A stretch of DNA of 64,000 bases from Sedimenticola_A sp040506425 (GTDB taxonomy: Bacteria; Pseudomonadota; Gammaproteobacteria; Chromatiales; Chromatiaceae), in contig OZ245051.1 of NCBI GenBank assembly GCA_965224515.1, forward strand, positions 868,001-932,000. Reading direction: 5' to 3'. This document shows, one piece after another, positions 44,684 through 53,169 of the stretch (its first letter is position 1; every line of letters starts with the position of its first letter). Both the position numbers and the translations under genes were made by a program. The notes under the pieces were generated by a model. It had not been told where the DNA came from. It searched no databases and worked only from the letters and a program-made list of their open reading frames with translations.

Positions 44684-45763
44684 ATGCCCCTGGTATCCCA
44701 TACTGATCTGCCAACCTTCAGCCGGCTGCGCAAAGCCGGTCAGACGGTACTGGAGCCCGACAGGGCCGCGCACCAGCATATCCGCGAGCTGCATATCGGT
44801 CTGCTCAACATGATGCCTGACGCCGCCCTGGAGGCCACTGAGCGGCAGTTCTTTCAGCTGGTGGGCGAGAGCAACCCCATCGCCCAGTTCTATGTCCACC
44901 CTTTCACCCTGGATGAACTGCAGCGGGGGGAGAAGGCGCGCGCCCATATCGACAAGTACTACGACAGCTTCGATGAGCTCAAAGAGCTTGGCCTGGATGC
45001 ACTGATTGTCACCGGCGCCACACCCACCCACCCCAATCTCTCAGAAGAGCCCTTCTGGAACCCCCTGGGCGAGGTCGTTGAGTGGGCCTATGAGAATGTC
45101 ACCTCCACCCTCTTCTCCTGCCTGGCCACCCATGCGGTGATGGAATTTCGATTCAACCAGTCACGCAGACCCCTGGGGTTCAAGCGCTGGGGAGTCTTTC
45201 CCCACCGGGTTGTAGACCGCCACCACCCGCTGGTGAATGACGTCAACACCCATTTCGATGTACCCCACTCCAGGTTCAACGAGATCCACCGCGAGCAGTT
45301 CGAAGAGGCAGGGCTTCACGTCCTGGCGGAGAGCGAGGAGGCCGGCGTGCACCTGGCCACCAGTGCCGACCGCTTCCGCATGATCTATTTCCAGGGGCAC
45401 CCCGAATACGAAACCATCAGCCTGCTTAAAGAGTACAAGCGGGAAGTTGCCCAGTACGCCGTGGGCGCACGCAAAGACTACCCCCCCTTCCCCGACAACC
45501 TGCTCTGCCCCAGGGAACAGGCCATGCTCAACGAGTACCGCGAGCGGCTTGACAGCGCACAGCAAAGCGCATCAGAACTGCCCGTGTTCCCGGAAGAGCT
45601 GGTATCAGAACGCCTCAACAATACCTGGCATGACACGGCAGAGGGTATCGTCGGCAACTGGATCGGCATGGTCTACCAGGTCACCCACAGCGACCGCAAG
45701 ACACCCTTCATGGAAGGGGTGGATCCCAATGATCCGCTGGGACTTGGTCTATCCACAGGATAA
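44684..45763 (+). CDS. metA: Homoserine O-succinyltransferase (MetA family)
   Basis: MetA acylates homoserine with succinyl-CoA (some members use acetyl-CoA) at the start of methionine synthesis. The 359-residue protein has LNMMPDAALEATERQFF, LIVTGATPTHPNL, the catalytic cysteine in LFSCLATHAVMEF and the His-Glu pair in MIYFQGHPEYETISLL. Compared with E. coli MetA (309 residues) it has an extended C-terminus (WHDTAEGIVGNWIGMVYQV, MEGVDPNDPLGLGL). Acyl-donor choice cannot be told safely. A second, diverged copy of its last 20 codons lies 0.5 kb downstream. Confidence 0.93.
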   Translation: MPLVSHTDLPTFSRLRKAGQTVLEPDRAAHQHIRELHIGLLNMMPDAALEATERQFFQLVGESNPIAQFYVHPFTLDELQRGEKARAHIDKYYDSFDELKELGLDALIVTGATPTHPNLSEEPFWNPLGEVVEWAYENVTSTLFSCLATHAVMEFRFNQSRRPLGFKRWGVFPHRVVDRHHPLVNDVNTHFDVPHSRFNEIHREQFEEAGLHVLAESEEAGVHLATSADRFRMIYFQGHPEYETISLLKEYKREVAQYAVGARKDYPPFPDNLLCPREQAMLNEYRERLDSAQQSASELPVFPEELVSERLNNTWHDTAEGIVGNWIGMVYQVTHSDRKTPFMEGVDPNDPLGLGLSTG

Positions 45764-45891
45764 TCGTTTTACCAGGCTATTCCGGCAAATAACCGCGAAG
45801 CGCGGTAGCCAGAGGTTTGCCTTGTAATTCTCTGGGAATTTTAATCTCGTTATTGATCTGAAATAATACTTAGACACTTCGATATATCCCA

Positions 45892-45918
45892 GTCATTCCG
45901 GCGAATGCTGGAATCCAG
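45892..45918. repeat. Left palindromic terminal repeat of the first GIY-YIG unit
   Basis: A 27-bp sequence beginning GTCATTCCGGCGAATGC. It is itself palindromic (ATTCCGGC ... GGAAT) and is the inverted complement, with two or three mismatches, of the repeat at 46250-46276. Confidence 0.85.
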
Positions 45919-45939
45919 GGGAAACGGCATGGAGGTTAT

Positions 45940-46230
45940 ATGGAAAAACAACCGTGCGTATATCTGCTGGCCAGCAGACGAAATGGGACCCTGTATACAG
46001 GGGTAACATCCAACCTCATCAAGCGGGTCTGGGAACACAAGAACGATTTAGTTGAAGGCTTCACCAGCAAGTACAGTGTACACACATTAGTCTGGTACGA
46101 ACTGCACTCCACCATGGACTCCGCCATACAGCGGGAAAAGGCTATCAAGAACTGGAAACGGGCCTGGAAGTTAAAGACCATTGAAGAGTGTAATCCTAAC
46201 TGGCGAGACTTATATCCGGATTTGATTTGA
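45940..46230 (+). CDS. GIY-YIG endonuclease domain protein (first, intact copy)
   Basis: A 96-residue protein with the GIY-YIG pattern (CVYLLASRRNGTLYTGVTS), the arginine of the first helix region (IKRVWEHK), and the glutamate/asparagine helix (MDSAIQREKAIKNWKR). These single-domain nucleases are known as small free-standing proteins of unclear function. It is enclosed by palindromic terminal repeats and lies just behind metA, and a deleted copy follows 0.5 kb on, so it looks like the core gene of a small mobile or repeat-linked unit rather than a housekeeping gene. Confidence 0.88.
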   Translation: MEKQPCVYLLASRRNGTLYTGVTSNLIKRVWEHKNDLVEGFTSKYSVHTLVWYELHSTMDSAIQREKAIKNWKRAWKLKTIEECNPNWRDLYPDLI

Positions 46231-46249
46231 AAACCCAGCCATGGAGCAT

Positions 46250-46276
46250 CTGGATTCCGGCATCCGCCGGAATGAC
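46250..46276. repeat. Right palindromic terminal repeat of the first GIY-YIG unit
   Basis: 27 bp ending CCGCCGGAATGAC, inverted relative to the left repeat, starting 19 bases after the nuclease stop. Ten bases after it the second copy of the metA 3' end begins. Confidence 0.85.
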
Positions 46277-46286
46277 GGGCAGTAAG

Positions 46287-46350
46287 GACCGGAAGATCCC
46301 CTTCATGGAGGGCGTAGCCACTAACGATCCGCTGGGCCTGGGCCTTCAAA
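46287..46350 (+). pseudogene. Orphan copy of the metA 3' end
   Basis: The sequence translates to DRKIPFMEGVATNDPLGLGL, matching the C-terminus of metA (DRKTPFMEGVDPNDPLGLGL) at 17 of 20 positions, with third-base differences throughout. It has no upstream metA body. It begins close to the right repeat of the first GIY-YIG unit and loses the metA stop codon, reading on into unrelated sequence. It marks a past recombination at the metA end. Confidence 0.9.
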
Positions 46351-46486
46351 AAATAATCAGACCACAATGCAAGACCGGCGCTTCATTGAGTATTACATCA
46401 GTCATGGAGATGCACCGTCATGATTGACGGTATTAATTTCCCTTCAAATAAACTTGGAAGACTCTTACACACCTTGAAATACCCTC

Positions 46487-46513
46487 GTCATTCCGGCGAA
46501 TGCCGGAATCCAG
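46487..46513. repeat. Left palindromic terminal repeat of the second GIY-YIG unit
   Basis: A 27-bp copy of the same repeat, differing by one base from the first unit's left end and with a perfect internal palindrome. The sequence before it also resembles the flank of the first unit. Confidence 0.85.
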
Positions 46514-46523
46514 GGAAATTCAC

Positions 46524-46691
46524 ATGGAAGGTCGATTGAAAAGACAACCGTGCGCATATCCACTGACCAGCAAGCGAAATGGGACTTTTTATGCGGGAGT
46601 GACATCTGACCTGATCAAGTGGGCCTGGAAGCTAAAGACCATTGAGGAGTGTAATCCTAACTGGCGAGACTTATATCCGGATTTGATTTGA
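46524..46691 (+). pseudogene. GIY-YIG gene, second copy with internal deletion
   Basis: A 55-codon remnant starting MEGRLKRQPCAYPLTSKRNG and ending like the intact copy (TIEECNPNWRDLYPDLI). About 45 internal residues are missing in frame, including the arginine and the glutamate/asparagine helix of the nuclease core. The joint lies at GGGCCTGG, a sequence present in near-identical form at both deletion ends in the intact copy, so slippage between short direct repeats explains it. The last 117 bp with the right repeat differ from the first copy at only two positions. Surely inactive as a nuclease. Confidence 0.88.
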
Positions 46692-46710
46692 AAACCCAGC
46701 CATGGAGCAT

Positions 46711-46737
46711 CTGGATTCCGGCATCCGCCGGAATGAC
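46711..46737. repeat. Right palindromic terminal repeat of the second GIY-YIG unit
   Basis: Identical to the right repeat of the first unit. It ends 33 bases before the stop of the deaminase gene on the other strand. Confidence 0.85.
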
Positions 46738-46770
46738 GCGTGGAAATCAGACTCCATTGCCCCGCTCATA

Positions 46771-47223
46771 TCAATACGCCTTCTTATGCTCACTGCGCTC
46801 CCACTCGGCGAACACCTCCAGCGCCTCGGTGCGCAGCATCTGCTGCATCGGTAACCGCCGGACGGCAGGAGAGCAACCCAGCTCCTCCCGGATATGCCGG
46901 TCATCGAATCCCAGCCTGGCGGCATCCTCTTCGGAAGCGGCATAGAAGATCTGCTTGATGTGCGCCCAGTATGCAGCACTAAGGCACATGGGACAGGGCT
47001 CGCAGCTGGTATAGAGATCGCAGCCGTCGAGATGATACTCCTGCAACCGGTCTGCAGCGTCGCGTACCGCCATCACCTCGGCGTGAGCTGTAGGATCGCA
47101 CTGGCCGACCACCCGGTTCCAGCCCCGCCCCACGATTTCACCATCCTTGACCACCACGGCACCAAAGGGACCGCCATCACCAACGGTCACCCCTTTTCTG
47201 GCGAGGGTTATCGCCTCCTTCAT
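46771..47223 (-). CDS. Guanine deaminase-like nucleoside deaminase (GuaD type)
   Basis: A zinc deaminase of 150 residues. The zinc motifs are PTAHAEVMAVR and TSCEPCPMCLSAAYW; GGPFGAVVVKDG and the C-terminal FDDRHIREEL match B. subtilis guanine deaminase rather than the tRNA adenosine deaminase TadA. The likely reaction is guanine to xanthine. ATG at 47223 aligns with the GuaD N-terminus and has AAGGCG upstream; the frame is open to 47337 and a GTG five codons upstream is an alternative. It is divergent from the DUF255 gene. Confidence 0.88.
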   Translation of the reverse strand: MKEAITLARKGVTVGDGGPFGAVVVKDGEIVGRGWNRVVGQCDPTAHAEVMAVRDAADRLQEYHLDGCDLYTSCEPCPMCLSAAYWAHIKQIFYAASEEDAARLGFDDRHIREELGCSPAVRRLPMQQMLRTEALEVFAEWERSEHKKAY

Positions 47224-47341
47224 GAACGCCTTTTCCACGACCTTTTTCCCTTGTTCCGCGATTTCTGCATATTTTCCACCGTTGAAGCACCGGTGAATTC
47301 TGTCATTATCCCTGGAGGCCATTATAGAGCAGCCCATCGAT

Positions 47342-49474
47342 ATGAGCAGAAACCGCCTCTCCGAGAGTACCAGCCCCTATCTTCAGCAGCATATGGATAA
47401 TCCCGTGCATTGGCAGTTGTGGAGTGATGAATCACTGGCGCTGGCACGCAGCCAGGACAAACCGATACTGCTCTCCATCGGCTACTCCGCCTGTCACTGG
47501 TGCCACGTCATGGCCCACGAATCCTTCGAAGATGAGGAGACTGCCGCCCTGATGAACGAACTGTTCGTCAACATCAAGGTGGACCGGGAAGAGCGACCGG
47601 ACCTGGACAAGATCTACCAGTCCGCACACCAACTGCTGACCCAACGGCCTGGCGGCTGGCCGTTGACGGTATTTCTGATGCCCAAAGACCAGGTGCCTTT
47701 TTTCGCCGGCACCTACTTTCCCAAAGAGACACGCTACGGCATGCCCCCCTTCAAGGATGTCCTCGCAAGCATCGCAACTGCTTACCATGAGCAGCGCCAC
47801 GAGATCGATGGACAGAACCGGGCTTTCATGGAGGCAATGAACCGCCTCAATCCGGAAGCATCTGATGCGGAGATTAAAATCGAGGCAGCTCCTCTTGAAA
47901 GCGCGCGCCAACAGCTGGGACGCAGCTTCGATGAAACCCATGGTGGATTCGGCCAGGCGCCCAAGTTCCCCATGCCCACCAGTCTGCAGCGTATTCTGCG
48001 CCACTGGGCTGCAACCCGGATCAGCGGAAAAGACGATCCCCGCGCCCTCTACCTGGCCGACTTCAGCATAACCCGCATGGCCCTGGGGGGTTTCAACGAC
48101 CAGCTCGGGGGTGGCTTCTACCGCTACTCGGTGGACGACCAGTGGATGATCCCCCACTTCGAAAAGATGCTCTACGACAACGGCCCCCTGCTGACTCTCT
48201 ATTCCGATCTATGGCGGGCCACGGGAAAAGCGCTGTTTCACGACACGGCAGGGAAAACCGCAGACTGGGTGATACGGGAGATGCAGTCACCCCAGGGCGG
48301 CTACTACTCAACACTGGATGCTGACAGCGAAGGGGCAGAGGGCACCTTCTATCTCTGGTCGCCCCAAGAGGCCGAAGGCCTCCTGGAAGCAGACGAGTAC
48401 CAGCACCTCTGCGGCTACTATGGACTAGACCGCGAAGCCAACTTCGAAGGCCGCTGGCACCTGCACAACGTCCAGACTGTAGCCGAGCTGAACCAAAGAC
48501 TGGACAGTAGCAGTGAACAGGCCCGCGGCCTGCTGGAGAGCGCAAGAGAGAAACTGTTCAGCGCACGTGAAAAGCGGATACGCCCCGGGCGCGACGAGAA
48601 AATTCTCACCGCCTGGAATGCACTGATGATCAAGGGCATGGCCCGGGCAGGACGGGTGCTCGGAGAAACAGAGTACATCGCCTCCGCAGAACGGGCGCTG
48701 GGCTTCATACGCGAATCCCAGTGGCAAAACGGCAGACTGCTTGCCACCCACAAGGACGGCAGATCCGCACTACCCGCCTACCTGGACGATTATGCCTTCC
48801 TCATCGACGCGCTGTTGGAGCTGCTGCAGACACGATGGAACAGTGCGGATCTGGATTTCGCCCGGCAACTGGCTGAAGTACTGCTGAAACACTTCCAGGA
48901 CCCAGGAAACGGCGGCTTCTTCTTCACCGCAGATGACCATGAGCAGTTGATCCAGCGCCCCAAACCTTTCACTGACGATGCCATCCCGGCAGGTAACGGT
49001 GTGGCGGCCCTGGCACTGAACCGGCTGGGGCACTTGGTTGGCGAGCAACGTTACATGGATGCGGCCTCCCGCACCTTGAAGGCGGCATGGGAACATCTCG
49101 TCCAGGTGCCTCACGCCCACTGTGCCCTGCTTGAGGCGCTGGAAGAGCAGCTCTACCCGCCGGAGATCATCATCATCCGTGGCAGCGGCAAAGCGATCGA
49201 ACAGTGGCAAGAACGCGCCAATGAACAGTTCGCCCCAAGGCGCCTTACCCTGGCAATACCCACCACGGAAACCGATCTGCATCCTTTGCTGACAAAAGAT
49301 CATAACGGAGACCAGGCAGCCGCCTACATCTGCAGCGGCAACGCATGCGAACCTGCAGTCACGGATTTTGAACTATTCGGAAAACGCCTGGCCGAAAGCG
49401 AGTGCACACCGCCTTCCGCGAAAGAGCGGGCCTTCACCGGCAGCGCCGGTTCGTTCAAAAGAGCTCGGGAGTAG
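47342..49474 (+). CDS. Thioredoxin-domain protein, DUF255 / YyaL (spermatogenesis-associated 20-like)
   Basis: A 710-residue protein with an N-terminal thioredoxin-like DUF255 domain (LSESTSPYLQQHMDNPVHW, GYSACHWCHVMAHESFED with a CHWC motif, FVNIKVDREERPDLD, RPGGWPLTVFLMP) and a C-terminal alpha/alpha barrel like glycosidase or cellobiose epimerase folds (GGFNDQLGGGFYRYSVDDQW, HFEKMLYDNGPLL, RDEKILTAWNALMIKG). The family is widespread and its activity unsettled. No signal peptide is visible. It stands alone, followed by a long inverted repeat. Confidence 0.93.
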   Translation: MSRNRLSESTSPYLQQHMDNPVHWQLWSDESLALARSQDKPILLSIGYSACHWCHVMAHESFEDEETAALMNELFVNIKVDREERPDLDKIYQSAHQLLTQRPGGWPLTVFLMPKDQVPFFAGTYFPKETRYGMPPFKDVLASIATAYHEQRHEIDGQNRAFMEAMNRLNPEASDAEIKIEAAPLESARQQLGRSFDETHGGFGQAPKFPMPTSLQRILRHWAATRISGKDDPRALYLADFSITRMALGGFNDQLGGGFYRYSVDDQWMIPHFEKMLYDNGPLLTLYSDLWRATGKALFHDTAGKTADWVIREMQSPQGGYYSTLDADSEGAEGTFYLWSPQEAEGLLEADEYQHLCGYYGLDREANFEGRWHLHNVQTVAELNQRLDSSSEQARGLLESAREKLFSAREKRIRPGRDEKILTAWNALMIKGMARAGRVLGETEYIASAERALGFIRESQWQNGRLLATHKDGRSALPAYLDDYAFLIDALLELLQTRWNSADLDFARQLAEVLLKHFQDPGNGGFFFTADDHEQLIQRPKPFTDDAIPAGNGVAALALNRLGHLVGEQRYMDAASRTLKAAWEHLVQVPHAHCALLEALEEQLYPPEIIIIRGSGKAIEQWQERANEQFAPRRLTLAIPTTETDLHPLLTKDHNGDQAAAYICSGNACEPAVTDFELFGKRLAESECTPPSAKERAFTGSAGSFKRARE

Positions 49475-49510
49475 TTTTCTTATAGCGAACAGATCGCCAA
49501 GAAGGTGCCT

Positions 49511-49582
49511 GTAGGAGCGAACTTTTTCGCGATCGGCATTGAGAACTATTCATACGCTCTTCGCGAACAAGTTCGCTCCTAC
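49511..49582. repeat. 22-bp inverted repeat between convergent genes
   Basis: Arms 49511-49532 and 49561-49582 match at 21 of 22 positions around a 28-base loop; the outer ends read GTAGGAGCGAAC and the inner ends TTCGCGA. The repeat type is common between genes in Gammaproteobacteria. It may terminate transcription from both sides. Confidence 0.85.
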
Positions 49583-49602
49583 TTCATCAAATGCCGTACC
49601 AG

Positions 49603-50058
49603 CTAACGCTTCCAGCGCGCCTCGGCATCATCGTCGCTATGACGCGCGTCCACCCAGCGTTCACCGTCAGGAGTCTTCTCTTTCTTCCAGAAGGGGGCGC
49701 GGGTCTTGAGATAGTCGATAACGAACTCGCAGGCCTGGAAGGCCTCACCACGATGGGCGCTGGCCACGGCGACAATCACAATGGGATCCATCGGATTGAG
49801 ATCACCCACCCGGTGAATCACCCTGATGCCCATCAGCTCCCAGCGCTCATCGGCCTCTTCAACTATCGCCTCCAGCTCCTTTTCGGTCATGCCCGGGTAG
49901 TGTTCCAGGGTCATGGTTGCAACCTGGTCCCCTTCATTCATGTCGCGCATCAGGCCGACAAAGCTGACCACTGCACCGATGGCGGGATTGTCCGCACGCA
50001 GTCCATCCTGCACTTCTGCGATATCAAACGGTTCGGTCTGGACTTTAATCAGGTTCAC
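49603..50058 (-). CDS. moaE: Molybdopterin synthase catalytic subunit
   Basis: MoaE with MoaD adds the dithiolene sulfurs to precursor Z in molybdenum cofactor synthesis. The 151-residue protein has GAVVSFVGLMRD, TLEHYPGMTEKELE, IRVIHRVGDL, VAVASAHRGEAFQACEFVID and the catalytic-lysine segment LKTRAPFWKKE. It lies four bases after moaD, in a moaB-moeA-moaD-moaE operon read on the minus strand. Confidence 0.97.
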   Translation of the reverse strand: MNLIKVQTEPFDIAEVQDGLRADNPAIGAVVSFVGLMRDMNEGDQVATMTLEHYPGMTEKELEAIVEEADERWELMGIRVIHRVGDLNPMDPIVIVAVASAHRGEAFQACEFVIDYLKTRAPFWKKEKTPDGERWVDARHSDDDAEARWKR

Positions 50059-50062
50059 CGGC

Positions 50063-50317
50063 TCAACCCCCGGTCACCGGCGGGAAGAAGGCGACCTCGT
50101 CACCATCGTTTATCTTGGTGCTGCCATCAACCATCTCCTGGTTGACCGCCATCAGCACCGGCTGATCGCCTCCAAACACGTCACCCCAGATACCGCCACG
50201 CCCTTTCAGGGAGGCAATCACGGAATCGACACTCTCCAGGCCGGCAGATTCCATCTCTTCCGAGGCCGTCTCCAACTGCTCGCGAAGACGTGCGAAATAG
50301 AGCACTTTGATCATCAC
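50063..50317 (-). CDS. moaD: Molybdopterin synthase sulfur-carrier subunit
   Basis: An 84-residue ubiquitin-like protein ending in the required Gly-Gly (FFPPVTGG), which is thiocarboxylated and donates sulfur. The N-terminus MMIKVLYFARLREQLET fits; either of two adjacent ATGs may be the start. It overlaps the end of moeA by four bases. Confidence 0.95.
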   Translation of the reverse strand: MMIKVLYFARLREQLETASEEMESAGLESVDSVIASLKGRGGIWGDVFGGDQPVLMAVNQEMVDGSTKINDGDEVAFFPPVTGG

Positions 50318-51561
50318 AACAACTCGCTGAAAGGTAAAAACTCAACCTGGTCACCCTTACTGAGCACCTGGTTCTCCGGCAACACGGCCAGGCCATTGGA
50401 CCAGGCAAGTGAACTTAGCACACCGGAAGAGCGGCTTCGGTAACTGCAGATGCGGGGCATACCCTGCTCATCAACCTCCAGTCTCGCCCGGGCGAACTCC
50501 CGGCGCTTGTCAGGTTTGGGCCAGTCGAAATCGATAGACGCCCTGATGGGTGTAGGCACCAGCCCCTCCACCATGCCCTGCATCTTGAGAATAAACGGGC
50601 GGGCAAAGAGGCAGAAGGTAACAAACAGGGAGACCGGATTACCGGGAGTACCAATGAACGGCACACCCTCAATATGACCAAAGGCCAGGGGCTTGCCGGG
50701 ACGGATGGCGATCTTCCACATATCCAGGGTGCCCAGTTTCTCCACCGCGGGCTTGAGGTGATCCTCTTCACCCACCGAGACACCGCCGGATGTCATCACC
50801 AGGTCGGCCTGCCGGGCCGCCCTTGTCAGGGCCTCGCAGGTGGCATCGAAGGTATCTTCAACGATGCCCAGGCTGACCACTTCGCAGCCAAGGGCTTCGA
50901 GCAGACCTTTGAGGGTGTACTCGTTGGAGTTGTATATCTGTCCGGGCCCCAGGGATTGACCCGGGTCCACCAGTTCATCACCGGAGGAGAATAGGGCGAC
51001 CTTGAGGCGACGGTGAACGATCAGTTCGCCGACACCCACCGCAGCGGCCAGGCCGATATGCTGGGGTGCTATACGGGTGCCGGCATCGATCACCTGCTGC
51101 CCCTTTTCAGTATCCTCGCCGGCACGTCTGATATTGGCACCGGCTTCCGGCAGCTGATTGACGATCACATCATCCCCATCGGCCTCACATACCTCCTGGA
51201 TCACAACGGCATCGGCGTTTGGTGGCACCGGGGCACCGGTGAATATGCGGGCCGCCGTACCCTGCTCCAGGGGGACATCACCCGAAGCACCGGCAGGAAT
51301 GCGCTGAGAGACAGGCAGGCGGGTACCCTCACCCTTCATATCAGCGGTATTGATAGCGTAGCCATCCATAGCGCTGTTGTCCCAGGGAGGCACGGTCACC
51401 TGGCTGCTGACCGGCTTTGCCAGCACCCGGCCAAGAGACTCCGACAGCGGCAGTGTCTCGGTGCCGTCGACAGCTCTTGCATGATCGAGCAGCAGCGCCA
51501 ACGCCTCTTCCAGGGGTTTCAGCTTGGGGCCTGAAATGGATGAACAACCGCAATCACTCAT
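50314..51561 (-). CDS. moeA: Molybdopterin molybdenumtransferase
   Basis: MoeA inserts molybdate into adenylated molybdopterin. The 415-residue protein has ESLGRVLAKPVSSQVTVPPW, DNSAMDGYAI, IFTGAPVPPNADAVV, VALFSSGDELVDPG, IYNSNEYTLKGLLEALG and MTSGGVSVGEEDHLK, then PLAFGHIEGVPFIGTPGNPV. The start at 51561 (MSDCGCSSISGP) has GAGAG upstream; an upstream in-frame extension to 51684 runs back into moaB and is rejected. The Cys-rich N-terminus (SDCGCSS) is noticeable. Coupled to moaD. Confidence 0.96.
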   Translation of the reverse strand: MSDCGCSSISGPKLKPLEEALALLLDHARAVDGTETLPLSESLGRVLAKPVSSQVTVPPWDNSAMDGYAINTADMKGEGTRLPVSQRIPAGASGDVPLEQGTAARIFTGAPVPPNADAVVIQEVCEADGDDVIVNQLPEAGANIRRAGEDTEKGQQVIDAGTRIAPQHIGLAAAVGVGELIVHRRLKVALFSSGDELVDPGQSLGPGQIYNSNEYTLKGLLEALGCEVVSLGIVEDTFDATCEALTRAARQADLVMTSGGVSVGEEDHLKPAVEKLGTLDMWKIAIRPGKPLAFGHIEGVPFIGTPGNPVSLFVTFCLFARPFILKMQGMVEGLVPTPIRASIDFDWPKPDKRREFARARLEVDEQGMPRICSYRSRSSGVLSSLAWSNGLAVLPENQVLSKGDQVEFLPFSELL

Positions 51562-51592
51562 GATATTGCTCTCTCGGTTTAGGGTAACGAGA

Positions 51593-52111
51593 TCAGGCCC
51601 GGAACATCTGCGCAAAATTACAGGGGCGGGTGCGACTATCCAGCTGTGAGTTGAGAATCTTGCCCCAGCCGGTTCGACAGGCACCGGAAGACCCCGGCAG
51701 ACAGAACACCAGGGTCTGGTTGGTCAGGCCCGCAATGGCACGGGACTGGATGGCGGATGGACCGATCTCCTCCAGGGAGATTGTCCTGAACAGCTCGCCA
51801 AAGCCCTCGATGGGCTTCTCCAGCAGAGGCCCAACCGCCTCGGGGGTACTGTCGCGCCCAGTGATACCCGTACCACCGGTACTGATGATCACGTGCACTT
51901 CAGGATCTGCGATCCAGCGTGAAAAGATCGCACGCATATCGTAGATGTCATCTTTGACAATGGCCTTTTCGACCACGTTGTGGCCAACCTCTTCAGCACC
52001 CGCCTTGATGATCTTGCCCGACTTGTCGGTCTCTTCGGTCCGGGTATCGGATATAGTCAGCACCGCTATATTCAGAGGTACGAACCCGGTCTCATCAAAA
52101 TGTCCAGTCAT
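51593..52111 (-). CDS. moaB: Molybdopterin adenylyltransferase-like protein MoaB
   Basis: A 172-residue MPT-binding fold protein that adenylates or binds molybdopterin. Motifs: NIAVLTISDTRTEETDKSG, VIISTGGTGITGRDSTPEA and FCLPGSSGACRTGWGKIL. First gene of the four-gene moa/moe run on the minus strand, 31 bases before moeA. No molybdenum-cofactor riboswitch is recognisable upstream. Confidence 0.94.
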   Translation of the reverse strand: MTGHFDETGFVPLNIAVLTISDTRTEETDKSGKIIKAGAEEVGHNVVEKAIVKDDIYDMRAIFSRWIADPEVHVIISTGGTGITGRDSTPEAVGPLLEKPIEGFGELFRTISLEEIGPSAIQSRAIAGLTNQTLVFCLPGSSGACRTGWGKILNSQLDSRTRPCNFAQMFRA

Positions 52112-52146
52112 GATCTTATCTCTCTAGGCGGCAACGTGCCGGTTCA

Positions 52147-53082
52147 TCAAACAAAGCTAAAGCCGAAAGCCTGCTTGAATCTGGTTTCAAAGTCATCCCT
52201 GGAAAAACTGTGGTTCTGGGTCCCTGCCTGCTCGATCTTGACCGCGCCCATGAGGGCTGCGATACGACCGGTAGTCTCCCAGTCCATATCGTTCATCAGG
52301 CCGTAGAGCAGGCCCGCACGATAGGCGTCTCCGCAGCCGGTGGGGTCTTCCAGTGACGAGACCGGTGCTGCAGGTATCACGTGATGTTTTTCGCGGGTGT
52401 AGATATTTGAACCCTCGCCACCGCGGGTGACGATCACCGCATCCACCATCTCTGCAAGCTGGCGCGGGGTCTTGCCCGTGCGCTCTTCCATCAGCTTGGC
52501 TTCATAGTCATTAAAAGCCAGCCATGTCGCCTGCTCTGCGAACTGCATAAGGTTATCGCCGTCGAACATCGGCATGCCTTGACCCGGGTCAAAGATAAAC
52601 GGGATACCCGCCTCGGCAAACTGCTCGGCATGTTCGATCATGCCCTGGCGCCCGTCCGGCGATACCAGCCCCAGGCTGCAGCCCTCGGCATCGGCAATGC
52701 GATTCTCGTGGGCGAAGTTCATGGCACCGGGATGGAAGGCGGTGATCTGGTTGTCGTCCTGATCAGTGGTGATGTAGGCCTGGGCCGTGTATTCACCCTC
52801 GACCACCCGGATGTGCTCACGGCTGATACCACACTTGTCCATCCACTCGGCATAGGGAGTGAAATCGGTACCCACTGTTCCCATGGGCTTGCCCTCGCCG
52901 CCCAGCAGGTTCAGGTTGTAGGCGATATTGCCGGCACAGCCGCCATACTCGCGCCGCAGATCCGGAACCAGGAATGCCACGTTGAGGATATGTACCTGCT
53001 CGGGCAGGATATGGTTTTTGAAGTGGTCATGAAACACCATGATGGTGTCGTAGGCGAAAGAGCCGCAAATCAGCGCAGACAT
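52147..53082 (-). CDS. PfkB-family carbohydrate/nucleoside kinase
   Basis: A 311-residue ribokinase-like kinase. Features are the N-terminal YGGCAGNIAYNLNLLGG (substrate-binding glycines), VIVTRGGEGSNIYT and the C-terminal PfkB signature DPTGCGDAYRAGLLYG with the catalytic aspartate. Similar proteins are often named adenosine kinase, but the substrate is not settled by sequence. It lies 35 bases upstream of moaB on the same strand without an obvious functional tie. Confidence 0.9.
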   Translation of the reverse strand: MSALICGSFAYDTIMVFHDHFKNHILPEQVHILNVAFLVPDLRREYGGCAGNIAYNLNLLGGEGKPMGTVGTDFTPYAEWMDKCGISREHIRVVEGEYTAQAYITTDQDDNQITAFHPGAMNFAHENRIADAEGCSLGLVSPDGRQGMIEHAEQFAEAGIPFIFDPGQGMPMFDGDNLMQFAEQATWLAFNDYEAKLMEERTGKTPRQLAEMVDAVIVTRGGEGSNIYTREKHHVIPAAPVSSLEDPTGCGDAYRAGLLYGLMNDMDWETTGRIAALMGAVKIEQAGTQNHSFSRDDFETRFKQAFGFSFV

Positions 53083-53169
53083 GCTAAATCCTGTTGATCA
53101 AATGCAAAGCGCCGATATTACACCATTCCCGCATCATGGGCAGGTCATTACAGCAATGTACGGCACCTG

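Noticed and set aside
51562..51684. N-terminal extension of MoeA
   Set aside because: Runs back into moaB and lacks a ribosome-binding site; MSDCGCSS start fits better.
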